DNA from: Enoplolaimus lenunculus
Lineage: Eukaryota > Nematoda > Enoplea > Enoplida > Thoracostomopsidae
Direction of reading: 5' to 3'
NCBI GenBank assembly: GCA_030248215.1
Contig: JASANG010001695.1
Coordinates: forward strand, 124,001-188,000
Length of the DNA: 64,000 bases
Under the pieces are notes generated by a model. That model saw nothing but the letters and a program-made list of their open reading frames with translations. It had not been told where the DNA came from and did not search any database. The position numbers and the translations under genes are program-made. Shown one piece after another: positions 1 to 11,862 of this stretch (positions within the stretch are counted from its first letter, which is position 1; the number at the start of each line of letters is the position of its first letter).

Positions 1-34
1 TTATTTTTTGACCAAAAACAGAGATACATTTTTG

Positions 35-272
35 GGCCCGATGTAGGTATAGAACAGGGCCGGATCGTTTACCGGAGGGGCTATAATAGAGTCATTTAAG
101 CTGTAGACTAATTGTTTTGCTTAGGCTTAGGCTTAGGTTTAGGTTTAGGCTTAGGCTTAGGCTTAGGCTTAGGAATAGGCTCATCCATACGCTTAGGCGT
201 AGTGCTTGGGCTTAGGCTTAGGCTGAGGAATATGCTTATACTACTGTTCCGGCCCTGTTCTATACATGGGCC
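35..272 (+). mobile_element. Family A MITE (hAT-like, TATAGAACAGGGCC subtype)
   Basis: Inverted ends GGCCC(G)ATG and CATGGGCC flank a run of TTAGGC-like hexamers at about 119-230. The flanks catttttg and catacttg are an imperfect 8-bp target duplication. The mirror copy is at 12818-13054. Confidence 0.75.
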
Positions 273-1040
273 CATACTTGTGCGTTTATTTAAGATTTCG
301 TGACCAAAATACTGTTTGCGTGAGCGAGCGATACCTCGAATTATTTGAAGTTTCAGGTAAAAATTGATTGAAACATGTAAAACAAAACTTGTTTTTCTAC
401 CGGTTGAAAATCAGTTTTTCAGTCTAAAATATTGTTTCAGGTACGGGCGTCTGTGCCGAGGGGACTGGGAAGTCACTGCCCCTCCCCCCACACACACTTT
501 TTGAGTATGAATCCTGGTAATCGTTTTTGACCCCTGTTTTTTGAAAGACAAAAAACTTGACGGTCTTAATACCCAAAAACGTCTGACAAGCTTATTACCC
601 GATAAAAATTGGATTAATGCTAAAACTTACCTGGTAAGTTTCTGTCAAGATAAAGTCAAAATTTTAGCAAAATGCAGACACTGGTTTCGCATATTTTAGT
701 TTTCTGATGCTTTAATCATGTCTAATAGTATTGTATGGGTTCGCGTTAACAAATTGTGGCTTGGTCAACCATCGCTTCTTGGAGAGGGTGAACATGTCGT
801 AATTTATAAATTGACCCCCACTCGCTTTTGAGAACAGATTGGCTCCCAGAAAAGAAATTTGTTTTTCTGCCTGTTGAAAATAGTTTTTCAATCTGAAGTA
901 TAAGCTAATCTGTATCGGTGCTTTTAAATATGTATTTATTTGAGTCATTTTATAAAAATACGACTTTTTGAGTACAGTGTTGTTGTTTTGCGATTGGTTA
1001 ATATTACAGTGACGTGTCAAAAAATTTGAATTGGTGAGTT

Positions 1041-1221
1041 GACCCATGTATAAGAACAGGGCCGGATCGTTTTCCGGAGGAGCTATAATAGAGTCAGTTT
1101 AAGCTTTAGACTATTTTTTTGCTTAGGCTTAGGCTTTTAGGCGTAGGCTTAGGCTTAGACGTAGGCTTAGGCTTCGGAATATGCTTATACTACAGTTCCG
1201 GCCCTGTTCTATACATGGGCC
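1041..1221 (+). mobile_element. Family A MITE (hAT-like)
   Basis: Ends GACCCATG and CATGGGCC, with the perfect 8-bp target duplication ggtgagtt on both sides (1033-1040 and 1222-1229). TTAGGC-type hexamers lie inside. The mirror copy is at 11863-12043. Confidence 0.88.
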
Positions 1222-1329
1222 GGTGAGTTCTGCCATCATCTAGTAAACCTACTGCAGTGTAAAGTTTTAAAATGGAATCGGCATTCGCTACACGATACCG
1301 CAATGAAACGGTATCCATTATTCGGCAGG

Positions 1330-1482
1330 ACTGAACAACGTCTCAAAAGAAGGGCTACGGGATTACAGCAAATCAAATGTGAAAAATGTACGCAATTTTG
1401 AGCGTCAGCATTCACTGGTTCGTAAGTTACCAGGCCTATGACAAAACTGGTGATAAGTGCTACACACATTTGAGAATACGGG
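1330..1482 (-). mobile_element. Family H inverted-repeat element, partial
   Basis: This matches the CCGTATTCTCAAATGTGTG family on the minus strand (intact copies at 39567-39786 and 46082-46303). The mirror copy starts at 11602. Its inner end is not sharply defined. Confidence 0.5.
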
Positions 1483-1647
1483 CCTATGTTGTTGTTATAT
1501 TTCGTCTTGTTTTGCAATATGAACAGCGATTGGTTTTACAAAGTGGCTTGCATGGAAAATCAATCATTGCCCCAGCAGTATTTACGACCGACCTTTGAAA
1601 TGTCATCGTTTCAAGCGACCTTGTGTAAAAAATGATATAGATAACTC

Positions 1648-1840
1648 GGCCCATGCTACTTTAAGGCGCGTCCAGGTTTCTGGTGAGGCTATAAAAGAGT
1701 AGGTTTAGATTCTAGATTACGTTTTTTTGCTTAGGCTTACGTTTAGGCTTAGGAACACATTTTTGCAACGTTTAGGCTTAGGCTTAGGCTTATAGGAACA
1801 CGCATAATGTACTGTTACGCCCCTTAAAGTAGCATTGGCC
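1648..1840 (+). mobile_element. Family A MITE (TTACTTTAAGGGGCG subtype)
   Basis: Ends GGCCCATG and CATTGGCC with the perfect 8-bp duplication gataactc (1640-1647 and 1841-1848). The interior has TTAGGC-like runs. The mirror copy is at 11265-11436, with the same duplication reading gagttatc. Confidence 0.9.
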
Positions 1841-2865
1841 GATAACTCTATAACAGTCGTTCATTTTTCAAACCAAAACCAGCTGAATTTTTATTGTTCC
1901 GCCAATTTATGGTTTGGTTTGAGGTTACGGAAAACCCACTATGAATAACGTTAATCGAGCAACAATCGGTGTAAAAGAGTAATGTGTGCCATTAAAATAG
2001 ATATTAGGCAAAAAAAGGTTTTTTTGGGGAGAGCTTGAACTTCTAGAAAGAGGTATTATGTTGTGGCAGGATATAAATCACTAATGTGACTTAAAATAGC
2101 TGTCCGCCAGAAGCCAGAACGAAGTTTTACGAATCTGGTTTGCCTACTGCAACAACAACATGTAACAGCTTTGAAAACTGGCTTAGGTTGGTAGGCAAAA
2201 AATGATTTTTACAGTGCCAGTTTTGAAAGTTGGTTTAACATTTTACCATGCTGGTATATATCTGCAAGGGTGTCGATTCGTTGCGGAAAATATTTGACAG
2301 TACAGGACCGTAGCCAGTTCACCTTGGTATATTTTTTGCAAATTTAATTGTGCAATAAAAGTGTTTCGATAAAAATATTACCGTAAACAGTATTGCATTG
2401 GTGCAAAAATGGTCAAAAAGTTTAGTATTTAAATCCTCCAATCGAATGGCGAAGTTCAAAATTTTTGACCAAACTCCACTGTTGCCATTCAAATCCATCT
2501 GAACTGTACCTGTTTAACAGATGCTACTGCAGATTAATCCAAACTCTTTCGTATCACATTTCGAAAAATATTTTGCCGTTTTTTTCAAAACTTAACGTTT
2601 TTACTTGCGTTTTGTAAAAATTGCAAAGCAAAAAAAACTATTTTTAACTTTTAGCATTTTAAGTAAAAAAATTACTCAAATTTCGACAAATGTTCTAAAC
2701 TATCGAATAGGAGGTAATGACAAAACGAAGACGTGTTTCTTCCAGGCACAATAGAAAACTTTCGGTTGTGAAATAATTGAAAACTCAACAGCTCAAGGTA
2801 CACTTTAATAACATTGTTATGATTACAAAAGCCATCCAACTACCGTTCAACTTTGTATAGTTTGT
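1841..2865. other. Unclassified sequence in left arm
   Basis: AT-rich sequence shared with the right arm. No coding signal and no recognised transposon end was seen. Confidence 0.5.
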
Positions 2866-2897
2866 ATTTATATATATGTATATAGTATATATATAAC
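2866..2897. repeat. TA/TATATG microsatellite, short allele
   Basis: About 30 bp of alternating TA with ATG interruptions. At the matching place in the right arm (about 10152-10237) the tract is about 85 bp, one of the clearest differences between the outer arms. Confidence 0.85.
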
Positions 2898-3026
2898 CAC
2901 AAATATGTCGAGTATGCCCGTAGCCAGAGAAACCATGTTTCCCATCCTCCGATAGAAGAGTTTTGCCCCTTGCAAAAGTGTTATTTTCACTTTTAGGCAA
3001 CGTAAATCCCTGTATCCGCCCACCTG

Positions 3027-3187
3027 CGGGCCCTTAACCCGAGGGGGGGCAGGGGGGCTCACCTTCCCCTGAAAAATTTTTGGTCCCTTAGAAAATTTTC
3101 AATCTCGTTTGTAAGTCATTGAAACCCCTTATGCCCTTCCTGAAAATTTTTGTCCCCACCCTAGCAAGGTGAGCTGGCTACACCCTG
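3027..3187 (-). mobile_element. Family B MITE (hAT-like)
   Basis: Minus-strand copy of the GTAGCCAGCTCACC family. It ends at the CTGGCTAC terminus. The flanks cccacctg and cgtacctg are an imperfect 8-bp duplication. The mirror copy is at 9851-10013. Confidence 0.8.
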
Positions 3188-3722
3188 CGTACCTGAGAAC
3201 ATTTTAGCGTGTGCCTCTAACATATTTAGCTTCAAACACAAGGCTTGGCTCGCAGTTCTTTAAAAGTTTATTATTAACTTCAACGCGCAGATAAAAATTG
3301 AATTCCCAAACTGTGCGTTTCTTTTTCAATTTACAATAACTGAGCGTATGTGTGATTGCGTTCCAATTCACTGTGAAAATTAATAGAAAATTGCCAAAAA
3401 AACCTGCAAAAAAGAATTTATTTAATAAGAATTTTGGAAAAATAATTGAACAACGAAGCACCACGACCTGATTGCGAATATCAGGACTGGTTCTATGATG
3501 TTTAGGCAAAACGTTTAACCAAAACAGATGAACTTCTATAGAGTTGGGGTAGTTTTTGAGAAAATAGTATAAGGGCGGTTGCTATTCCTGAACCTTTGTG
3601 TAAGTTTGAAAGTAATAATTTTGTTTTATTTTAAGCATCGTTCGCTGCTGATGCCCTTTTATGCTGGAAACAAAATACCAATCACCATTTTAGCTCCTGG
3701 GTCAACCTTCTTAAAATTATTT
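3188..3722. other. Unclassified sequence in left arm
   Basis: Shared with the right arm. The short open frames here show no protein-like pattern and are not called. Confidence 0.5.
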
Positions 3723-3915
3723 GGCCAATGATTACTTTAAGGGGCGTAACATTAGATTAAGCGTGTTTCTAAGCCTAAGCCAAAACCTAAGCGTTACAAA
3801 AATAGTTTTCTAAACCTAAGCCTAAGCCTAAGCAATAAAAATGTAACTCTAAAGTCTAAATCTCTCTTTTGTGAACCTGCCAGAAACCTGGATGCCCCTT
3901 AAAGTAACATGGGCC
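3723..3915 (-). mobile_element. Family A MITE (TTACTTTAAGGGG subtype)
   Basis: Ends GGCCAATG and CATGGGCC with the perfect 8-bp duplication aattattt (3715-3722 and 3916-3923). The mirror copy is at 9128-9318, flanked by aaataatt. Confidence 0.9.
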
Positions 3916-4999
3916 AATTATTTTATAAAACAAGTACAGGTGGAGGTACGGATGAGCCCCCTTGGAATTTAATGAAAAAGCAAGTTTTATAGAGTTTGAC
4001 GCAGAGTGTTCAGCGGTATCATTTTTCGGGCTGCAAGGCAACCGGTTTAGAAGCTATGGCCATTTAAATTTTAACTTTTTAGTACACAAGACATGTACAA
4101 CCGTGTAAAATTGTTCAATGAATAAACCTGGTAAAGCTTATACTTTACGAACATGTCAATGATACATACTCCCGCTTCAAATATATACGTGTTAGCACTA
4201 CAATTTTCAGGGCCGAACTCTGCCACTTGATGCTGGCGATATAATCAATTAACGCTTTTTAATCTATATATTAAAAGCTGGAACGCCCCGCATAAGTATT
4301 TTGGGCAAAATTCCAGCGTTACTTTGTTTACATTAATTTCTTAAATAAATATACTGATTGTTCTATGTATTTGCAATGAAATTTTTATGCTTTTGCTAAC
4401 TTTTGCGCATTGCGCAAAGCTGCAGACTAGTATCTATTAATATTTAACATTAATCTAAGTTATGGTGCATACAGTGGAACTGGAGCTGAACTTTTGGAGC
4501 CAATACGCTGATGAAACCATATAGGCTTCGCTACGTTTAGCAAAGATTTTATTTGAACTGTTGACAAAAATTTGTTCTTAGGTTTAAGATTACACCAAAA
4601 CCTGACTAAAAATATTACTTTCAGAGAAATACGATAAAATTCCACTATTAAAATTGTCCAAAGCCAGAACTGGATGTCGTAGCATCGTAATTACACAGAC
4701 TACAGCCTGTTTACAGCGCGAAGCCTAACTGTTTTTGGAAACTTCACTGTATGTAAACAAATTTAATTACTAAACGCGCGCCATGTTCGGGATATTTTTG
4801 ACGGAAGCAATCAGGTGAGCCCCGGGGTTAGTGCTTTAAACTGCGCAGCCTTAAAGTGGATTCAAATTAAAATTAGGGGTGTTTAGATTGGTACCACCAA
4901 AGAATAGGAGAGATATATAGTCATTCGTACATTCGAAGATGGTTTGATAAATGGATAATTTTTTTGCTTGATACTTAATACTATGGACCCCGATTGGAG
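3916..4999. other. Inner left arm with a dispersed ~50-bp motif
   Basis: No gene seen. At about 4277-4310 lies the motif GCATAAGTATTTTGGGCA. Similar copies occur near 8740, 41828, 45728 and 49072, so it is part of an unclassified dispersed repeat. Arm identity falls steadily across this stretch. Confidence 0.5.
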
Positions 5000-5279
5000 A
5001 TTTTAAGGGTTGTCAGTGGTCAAGTTGGGGCGAGATGGTAAGAAGTAAGTATGATAAATTTAGTAGTTTGTTTTATGTATTATGCTATCTCGGAAAAATA
5101 GCGGAGCAAAAAAGGGCAAAAAAAGAAAAAAAAAAAAAAAGGGCTAGGGGAAGGGGGAGATAGTCTCTTTTTTTCATGGGGAGTCTTATAGTTACAGTTA
5201 GTCCGTGAATGCTACAGGAAAAAAATTTAAAATTTTTTATTTATTATTATTATTGTTCCCCTATTTAGAAGGGAAATTA

Positions 5280-5334
<55 letters not shown>

Positions 5335-5599
5335 AAAATGAAAATAATCATTTTCTGACATTATACAGTTGCATCTAGATAAGGTTGTTAACCTAAAAAA
5401 AAACAAAAAATAAAAAATATTCTAATTAAGGACCCGGGTCCTAGGAATGCGTATGTGAAATAAAAATTAGGTTCTTGTTAAAAAAGAAAAATAATTAAAT
5501 AATATTAAAATATATATATAATCGTTTATAAGAAAAAAAAAAAAAAGAAAAAAAAAAAAAAATTGAACTATTTAATGTCATCAACCGCTTTCTGGTAAG

Positions 5600-6480
5600 T
5601 ATTTGTAATTTTTCAATATGCGGGTTCGATAGACGAAATGACTCGGTTGTTTATTTTTTCTCACCCTATAAAGAAAAATTAAGCAATATGAATTTTGTAA
5701 AATGTTTTTACGCCATTTAGATAAATAAAATATCTTTTAATTTGTTTTCTCCGAGCAGGAGACCCAAAAAAAAAATTAAAAAAATAAAGTGATATTTTCA
5801 CTTTTACCTTCTAGCTGGGCTCACGCACTGTGCGTACATCCCGGCTCCCCCATATTGGGGGCGCCACAGAAGAGCAAATAGAAAATAAAAAAAAAATTAA
5901 AAAAATTTGGGGTGGCATTTTGCTGTATGGCCAATGAAGTCCCTAGGTCTGCGGGCTTGTCTGTTAATCGTGTTAGTTTAAACAGGAAAAGAGAGATGCA
6001 ATATATAAAAATAAAAAAACCCGGTATTATTAAATCAATTTGTATTTGAGGTTTTGTTGGTTGGGGTCACCTCATCCGCGAAAGGACAAAAAAAATTAAA
6101 AAATAATAAGAATTATCATTTTCTCATCAGGTATATTTTTAGTTTATGAGGAACCACTATTTTTATATGAAAATATATATATTTTTAGTAAAAATATAAT
6201 AAATTTTTTTTAATAAAAAGTTTAAAATTTTTAGAAAAAATTGAAGGAGCCTGCAATTTGCAGATTCAAAAAATTTTTAAAGCTGTTTTACATTTGTAAT
6301 CTAATTGACGTTATGCTAAAATGTCGTTTGACTTTTCATATCATTTTTCGCTCACAAAGGTTCTATATTGCTGTAATATATTGGGGTTTCCCGAGATACT
6401 TCCTCATCTGTTATACCTGTAAACGGTAAAAAGTAAACAACCGAACTCATGGGCTACCGGAACCGCATATTGAAATTTTT
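5600..6480. mobile_element. Unclassified inverted-repeat element inside the spacer
   Basis: The sequence at about 5603-5660 (core TTTCAATATGCGG, then TCGGTTGTTTA) recurs in reverse complement at about 6420-6475. The ends are about 55 bp long and about 80% alike. The interior of about 0.8 kb has no reading frame of note. ACCGGAAC-type motifs next to the right end also occur near 62570-62930 and 21090-21150. Confidence 0.5.
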
Positions 6481-7060
6481 ACCGGAACGGGATATTAACC
6501 GGATATAGCATGTAATGAGCACTGTCGAAAGTAACTCAGTCGCACCAAAAGTATATGTTTACTGAATTATTAATATTGTTAGCTTGGATTTTTCATTCTA
6601 TTACACCTGCACTCTCCTGGGTTTCCTAAACAATTTTTTGTATGTCGATATTATAGATATATATAAATATATTTATATATATTTATATATACATATATGT
6701 ATATATATGTATATATATATGAATATATATGAATATATTATATATGCGATTTGGTATATATAGTTTAAGTTTGTTATTTCAAATGCATATTATGCTTTAG
6801 CCTTTCTGTTCAACCGAAGGCAGAACTAACAAATTAGTGTTGAAAAGTATTTTTTCACATTCAGCTTATAAACCACATTCTCTTAAGTCTCACCGGAAAC
6901 TAAACTGCTATTTGTACCTGCCTGGTTCGTTGTTTAAACCATTAATACCGTTACGTTTTGTATTTAGGGTTAAAAACCTTATCTAAACAGTTTTAGCGAG
7001 TTAATAGATAGTTCCAACTGTATAGTAATTTGTTATGAAAACTAGAATAGCTAATGGTGT

Positions 7061-7200
7061 TCCGGCCCTGGGAAAAATTTTACCAACCCTTCCCCTTCGA
7101 AAATTTTCCAACTTAAGCTTGTAAAGTCAACGAAGATCCTTGTATGCCCTTTCTGCTAAAATTTGTAGGTCTCTTTTGCAAGGTGAGCTGGTTACAGGGG
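7061..7200 (-). mobile_element. Family B MITE, diverged copy
   Basis: Minus-strand copy: GGCCCTGG, then the CTTGTAAAGTCAACGAA core, and the end GCAAGGTGAGCTGGTTAC. No target duplication was identified. Confidence 0.6.
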
Positions 7201-7299
7201 AATTTCAACTGATGTTTTTTCGGCGCAATTGCAACGAAGTTAAAGATTGAAATTTGGTTATTTAGTAAATTTTTGTTTTAACACAAGATGTGGGAGTTC

Positions 7300-7420
7300 C
7301 TTCGGGCTCGAATGTCAACCTCTTGTAGCTGAGTGGTGACGGCAAACGGTAAGGTTGGAATTAGGTTACAGATGAAATAAAAATATTCGTGTGAGAAAGT
7401 GTTAGTTAATCTTAAATGCA
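7300..7420 (+). mobile_element. Diverged tRNA-derived SINE
   Basis: It follows the element at 31690-31840: CGGGCTCGAATGTCAA, an A-box-like TAGCTGAGTGG, then a tail with ATTCGTGTGAGAAAGTGTTA. The B-box region is degraded. Confidence 0.5.
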
Positions 7421-7522
7421 AATTGTTTTACCTGTTTATATACACTGTTTAACAGCCAATTTCTCAGCTGGTTACCTACAGCGTGTGCGCCTGTGAAAGA
7501 TGCTATTTGTCGGCTACAGGTG

Positions 7523-7668
7523 CGTAGCCAGCTGAACTTGCTAGGGGGGGCTAAAAACATTTTCAGGATGGGCATACAAGGGTTTTCGTGTATGATAATA
7601 TTGTAGAAAAAATCCTTCCAGACGGTGAGGACTGAGTCTCCCCTACGCCTGCATTCGCTACGGGCCCG
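7523..7668 (+). mobile_element. Family B MITE, diverged copy
   Basis: It starts GTGCGTAGCCAGCTGAACTT and ends GCTACGGGCCCGG, with the usual GGGCATACAAGGGTTTTCG core. Confidence 0.65.
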
Positions 7669-9127
7669 GCCTGATAGGTACAATTTCATCTAGGTGCATG
7701 CTGTATACAGTGCTCAGAGCGCTTCTGAAATTATCGACAACCTGGCTTCAGCACGGGATATGGTGGTAACTACTCAGAAAGACTCGCAATAACTATTTTC
7801 CACGAGCAGTTAAGCGATGATGGACATAAAACCTACAAACTGACGTAAATGTTTATCATTACTGTACAATTTGTTCTCTGTTTCGCGAATTCTCGCGAGA
7901 ATTCACCGCCCGAACGCCGCAATCGTGACCATCTCGACGAACCTTTGAAATGCTCTCGCGAGAATCCAGGGGGGGGTCACATTGAGTGCTCATGGAACCC
8001 CGATTGAAGTATCAAGCAAAAAAATTATGCCAGTTATAAAATCGAAACCGTCTTTCGAGATGGTACGGAATAAGTCGTGCGTATATATCTGTCGCGTATT
8101 CTTCGTGGGTGGTACCAATCTGAACAGCCCCCTAAATTTTAAACTGGATCCAGCGGTTGAAATGGGTCCTCACGTTTAAGGCTGGCGCAGTTTAAAGCAC
8201 TAACCCGGGGCTGACCTGGTTGGTTCCGGTCGAAAAATATCCAAACATGGCGCGTTTAGTAATTAAATTTGTTTACATACGGTGAAGTTTCAATAACAGT
8301 TAGGCTTCGCGCTGTAAACACGGCTGTAGTCGTGTGTTATACGATGTACGACATCCGGTTCTGGCTTTGCGACAATTTTAATAGTGGAATTTTTCGTATT
8401 TCTCTGAAAGTAATATTTTTAGTCAGGTTTTGTTGTAACCTTAATCCTAAGAACAAATTTTTGTCAACAGTTCAATTAGATCTTTGCTAAACGTAGCGAA
8501 GCCTATATGGTTTCATCAGCGTAATTGGCTCCAAAAAGTTTTGCCAGGCTCCGGTTCCGCTGTATGCACCATGACTTAGATTAATGTTAAATATTAATAG
8601 ATACTAGTCTGCCAGCTTTGCGCAATGCGCAAAAGTTAGCGAAAGCATAAAAATTTCATTGCAAATTTTCTTTACATAGAACAATCCGTGTATTTCTTAA
8701 GAAATTAATGTAAACAAAGTAACGCTGGAATTTTGCCCAAAATACTTATGCGGGGCGTTCCAGCTTTAATATATAGATTAAAAAGCGTTAATTGATTATA
8801 TCGCCAGCATCAAGTGGCAGAGTTCGGCCCTGAAAATTGTAGTGCTAACACGTATATATTTGAAGCGGGAGTATGTATCATTGACATGTTCGTAAAGTAT
8901 AAGCTTTACCAGGTTTATTCATTGAACAATTTTACACGGTTGTACATGTCTTGTGTACTAAAAAGTTAAAATTTAAATGGCCATAGCTGCTAAACCGGTT
9001 GCCCTGCAGCCCGAAAAATGATACCGCTGAACACTCTGCGTCAAACTCTATAAAACTTGCTTTTTCATTAAATTCCAAGGGGGCTCATATTCCGTACCTC
9101 CACCTGTACTTGTTTTATAAAATAATT

Positions 9128-9318
9128 GGCCCATGTTACTTTAAGGGGCGTCCAGGTTTCTGGCAGGTTCACAAAAGAGAGATTTAGACTTTAGATTACA
9201 TTTTTATTGCTTAGGCTTAGGCTTAGGTTTAGGAACTCATTTTTGTAACGCTTAGGCTTAGGCTTAGGCTTAGAAACACGCTTAATCTAATGTTACGCCC
9301 CTTAGAGTAACATTGGCC
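9128..9318 (+). mobile_element. Family A MITE, mirror of 3723-3915
   Basis: Ends GGCCCATG and CATTGGCC, with the perfect 8-bp duplication aaataatt (9120-9127 and 9319-9326). Confidence 0.92.
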
Positions 9319-9850
9319 AAATAATTTTAAGAAGTTTGACCCAGGAGCTAAAATGGTGATTGGTATTTTGTTTCCAGCATAAAAGAGCATCAGCAGCGAA
9401 CGATGCTTAAAATAAAACAAAATTATTACTTTCAAACTTACACAAAGGTTCAGGAATAGCAACCGCCCTTATACTATTTTCTCAAAAACTACCCAATTCT
9501 ATAGAAGTTCATCTGTTTTGGTCAAAAACGTTTTGCCTAAACATCATAAACCAGTCCTGATATTCGCGATCAGGTCGTGGTGCTTCGTTGTTCAATTATT
9601 TCCAAAATTCTTATTAAATAAATTCTTTTCCAGGTTTTTTTGGCAATTTTCTATTAATTTTCACAGTGAATTGGAACGCAATCACACACACGCTGAGTTA
9701 TGTGTAAATTGAAAAAGAAACGCACAGTTTGGGAATTCAATTTTTATCTGCGCGTTGAAATTAATAATAAACTTTTGAAGAACTGCGAGCCAAGCCTTGT
9801 GTTTGAAGCTAAATATGTTAGAGGCACACGCTAAAATATTCTCAGGTACG

Positions 9851-10013
9851 CAGGGTCGTAGCCAGCTCACCTTGCTAGGGTGGGGACAAAAATTTTCAGG
9901 AAGGGCATTCAAGGGGTTTCAATGACTTACAAACAAGATTGAAAATTTTCTAGGGGACCAAAATTTTTTCAGGGGGAGGTGAGCCCCCCTGCCCCCCCTT
10001 GGGTTAAGGGCCC
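9851..10013 (+). mobile_element. Family B MITE, mirror of 3027-3187
   Basis: Starts CAGGGTCGTAGCCAGCTCAC and ends near GGGCCCG. The flanks caggtacg and caggtggg form an imperfect 8-bp duplication. Confidence 0.8.
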
Positions 10014-10151
10014 GCAGGTGGGCGGAATACAGGGATTTTACGTTGCCTAAAAGTGAAATTAACAGTTTTGCAAGGGGCAAAACTCTTCTATCGGAGGATG
10101 GGAAACGTGGTTTCCCCTCTGGCTACGGGCATACTGCGACATATTTGTGGT

Positions 10152-10237
10152 TATATATATATACATATATACATATATACATATATACATATATACATAT
10201 ATACATATATACATATATACATATATACATATATAAA
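10152..10237. repeat. ATACATAT microsatellite, expanded allele
   Basis: About ten tandem copies of an ATACATAT-type unit. The matching tract in the left arm (2866-2897) is much shorter. Confidence 0.95.
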
Positions 10238-11264
10238 TACAAACTATACAAAGTTGAACGGTAGTTGGATGGCTTTTGTAATCATGAGACGATGTTATTA
10301 AAGTGTACCTTGAGCTGTTGAGTTTTCAATTATTTCACAACCGAAAGTTTTCTATTGTGCCTGGAAGAAACACGTCTTCGTTTTGTCATTACCTCCTATT
10401 CGATAGTTTAGAACATTTGTCGAAATTTGAGTAATTTTTTTACTTAAAATGCTAAAAGTTAAAAATAGTTTTTTTTGCTTTGCAATTTTTACAAAACGCA
10501 AGTAAAAACGTTAAGTTTTGAAAAAAACGGCAAAATATTTTTCGAAATGTGATACGAAAGAGTTTGGATTAATCTGCAGTAGCATCTGTTAAACAGGTAC
10601 AGTTCAGATGGATTTGAATGGCAATAGTGGAGTTTGGTCAAAAATTTTGAACTTCGCCATTCGATTGGAGGATTAAATACTAAACTTTTTGACCATTTTT
10701 GCACCAATGCAATACTGTTTACGGTAATATTTTTATCGAAACACTTTTATTGCACAATTAAATTTGCAAAAAATATACCAAGGTGAACTGGCTACGGTCC
10801 TGTACTGTCAAATATTTTCCGCAACGAATCGACACCCTTGCAGATATATACCAGCATGGTAAAATGTTAAACCAACTTTCAAAACTGGCACTGTAAAAAT
10901 CATTTTTTGCCTACCAACCTAAGCCAGTTTTCAAAGCTGTTACATGTTGTTGTTGCAGTAGGCAAACCAGATTCGTAAAACTTCGTTCTGGCTTCTGGCG
11001 GACAGCTATTTTAAGTCACATTAGTGATTTATATCCTGCCACAACATAATACCTCTTTCTAGAAGTTCAAGCTCTCCCCAAAAAAACCTTTTTTTGCCTA
11101 ATATCTATTTTAATGGCACACATTACTCTTTTACACCGATTGTTGCTCGATTAACGTTATTCATAGTGGGTTTTCCGTAACCTCAAACCAAACCATAAAT
11201 TGGCGGAACAATAAAAATTCAGCTGGTTTTGGTTTGAAAAATGAACGACTGTTATAGAGTTATC
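10238..11264. other. Unclassified sequence in right arm
   Basis: Mirror of 1841-2865. No gene or recognised element was seen. Confidence 0.5.
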
Positions 11265-11436
11265 GGCCAATGCTACTTTAAGGGGCGTAACAGTACATTA
11301 TGCGTGTTCCTATAAGCCTAAGCCTAAGCCTAAACGTTGCAAAAATGTGTTCCTAAGCCTAAATGTAAGCCTAAGCAAAAAAACGTAATTTATAGACTCA
11401 CCAGAAACCTGGACGCGCCTTAAAGTAGCATGGGCC
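11265..11436 (-). mobile_element. Family A MITE, mirror of 1648-1840
   Basis: Ends GGCCAATG and CATGGGCC with the perfect 8-bp duplication gagttatc on both sides. It is about 20 bp shorter than its mirror copy. Confidence 0.9.
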
Positions 11437-11601
11437 GAGTTATCTATATCATTTTTTACACAAGGTCGCTTGAAACGATGACATTTCAAAGGTCGGTCGT
11501 AAATACTGCTGGGGCAATGATTGATTTTCCATGCAAGCCACTTTGTAAAACCAATCGCTGTTCATATTGCAAAACAAGACGAAATATAACAACAACATAG
11601 G

Positions 11602-11750
11602 CCCGTATTCTCAAATGTGTGTAGCACTTATCACCAGTTTTGTGATAGGCCTGGTAACTTACGAACCAGTGAATGCTGACGCTCAAAATTGCGTACATTT
11701 TTCACATTTGATTTGCTGTAATCCCGTAGCCCTTCTTTTGAGACGGTGTT
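11602..11750 (+). mobile_element. Family H element, mirror of 1330-1482
   Basis: Starts CCCGTATTCTCAAATGTGTG and continues through GTGATAGGCCTGGTAACTTA. Its right end is indistinct. Confidence 0.5.
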
Positions 11751-11862
11751 CAGTCCTGCCGAATAATGGATACCGTTTCATTGCGGTATCGTGTAGCGAA
11801 TGCCGATTCCATTTTAAAACTTTACACTGCAGTAGGTTTACTAGATGATGGCAGAACTCACC

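Larger units (their letters stand above)
1..4999. repeat. Left arm of giant inverted repeat
   Basis: This arm matches the reverse complement of about 7993-13088. Position 1 pairs with 13088, about 1221 with 11863, about 3915 with 9128, about 4785 with 8246 and about 4995 with 7994. Pieces read by eye are about 99% identical in the outer 4 kb, about 90% near 4600-4720, and much lower at 4870-4995. Transposon copies and their target duplications occur at matching places in both arms, so the duplication is younger than those insertions. The arm touches the window edge, so its true outer end is unknown. Confidence 0.93.
5000..7992. other. Central spacer of the giant inverted repeat
   Basis: Strongly A/T-rich, with homopolymer runs (A run about 5281-5332, others near 5120 and 5530) and a TA tract at about 6655-6760. 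It holds an inner inverted-repeat element (5600-6480), two family B copies and a diverged tRNA-like SINE, listed separately. No coding region is supported. The A runs may carry sequencing or assembly error. Confidence 0.6.

Noticed and set aside
119-232. Interstitial telomere made of TTAGGC
   Set aside because: The runs lie inside elements with inverted ends and target duplications, repeated at many loci.
712-1047. 111-residue open frame, with a 100-residue partner at 12037-12339
   Set aside because: It starts in a MITE end, the two mirror copies differ in their 3' part, and the composition is not protein-like.
1236-1517. 93-residue frame identical in both palindrome arms (also 11567-11848)
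   Set aside because: Identity follows from the arms being copies; the frame overlaps family H sequence.
5000-6500. Possible retroelement in the A-rich spacer
   Set aside because: No protein frame, no primer site and no matching long terminal repeats were seen; only short inverted ends.
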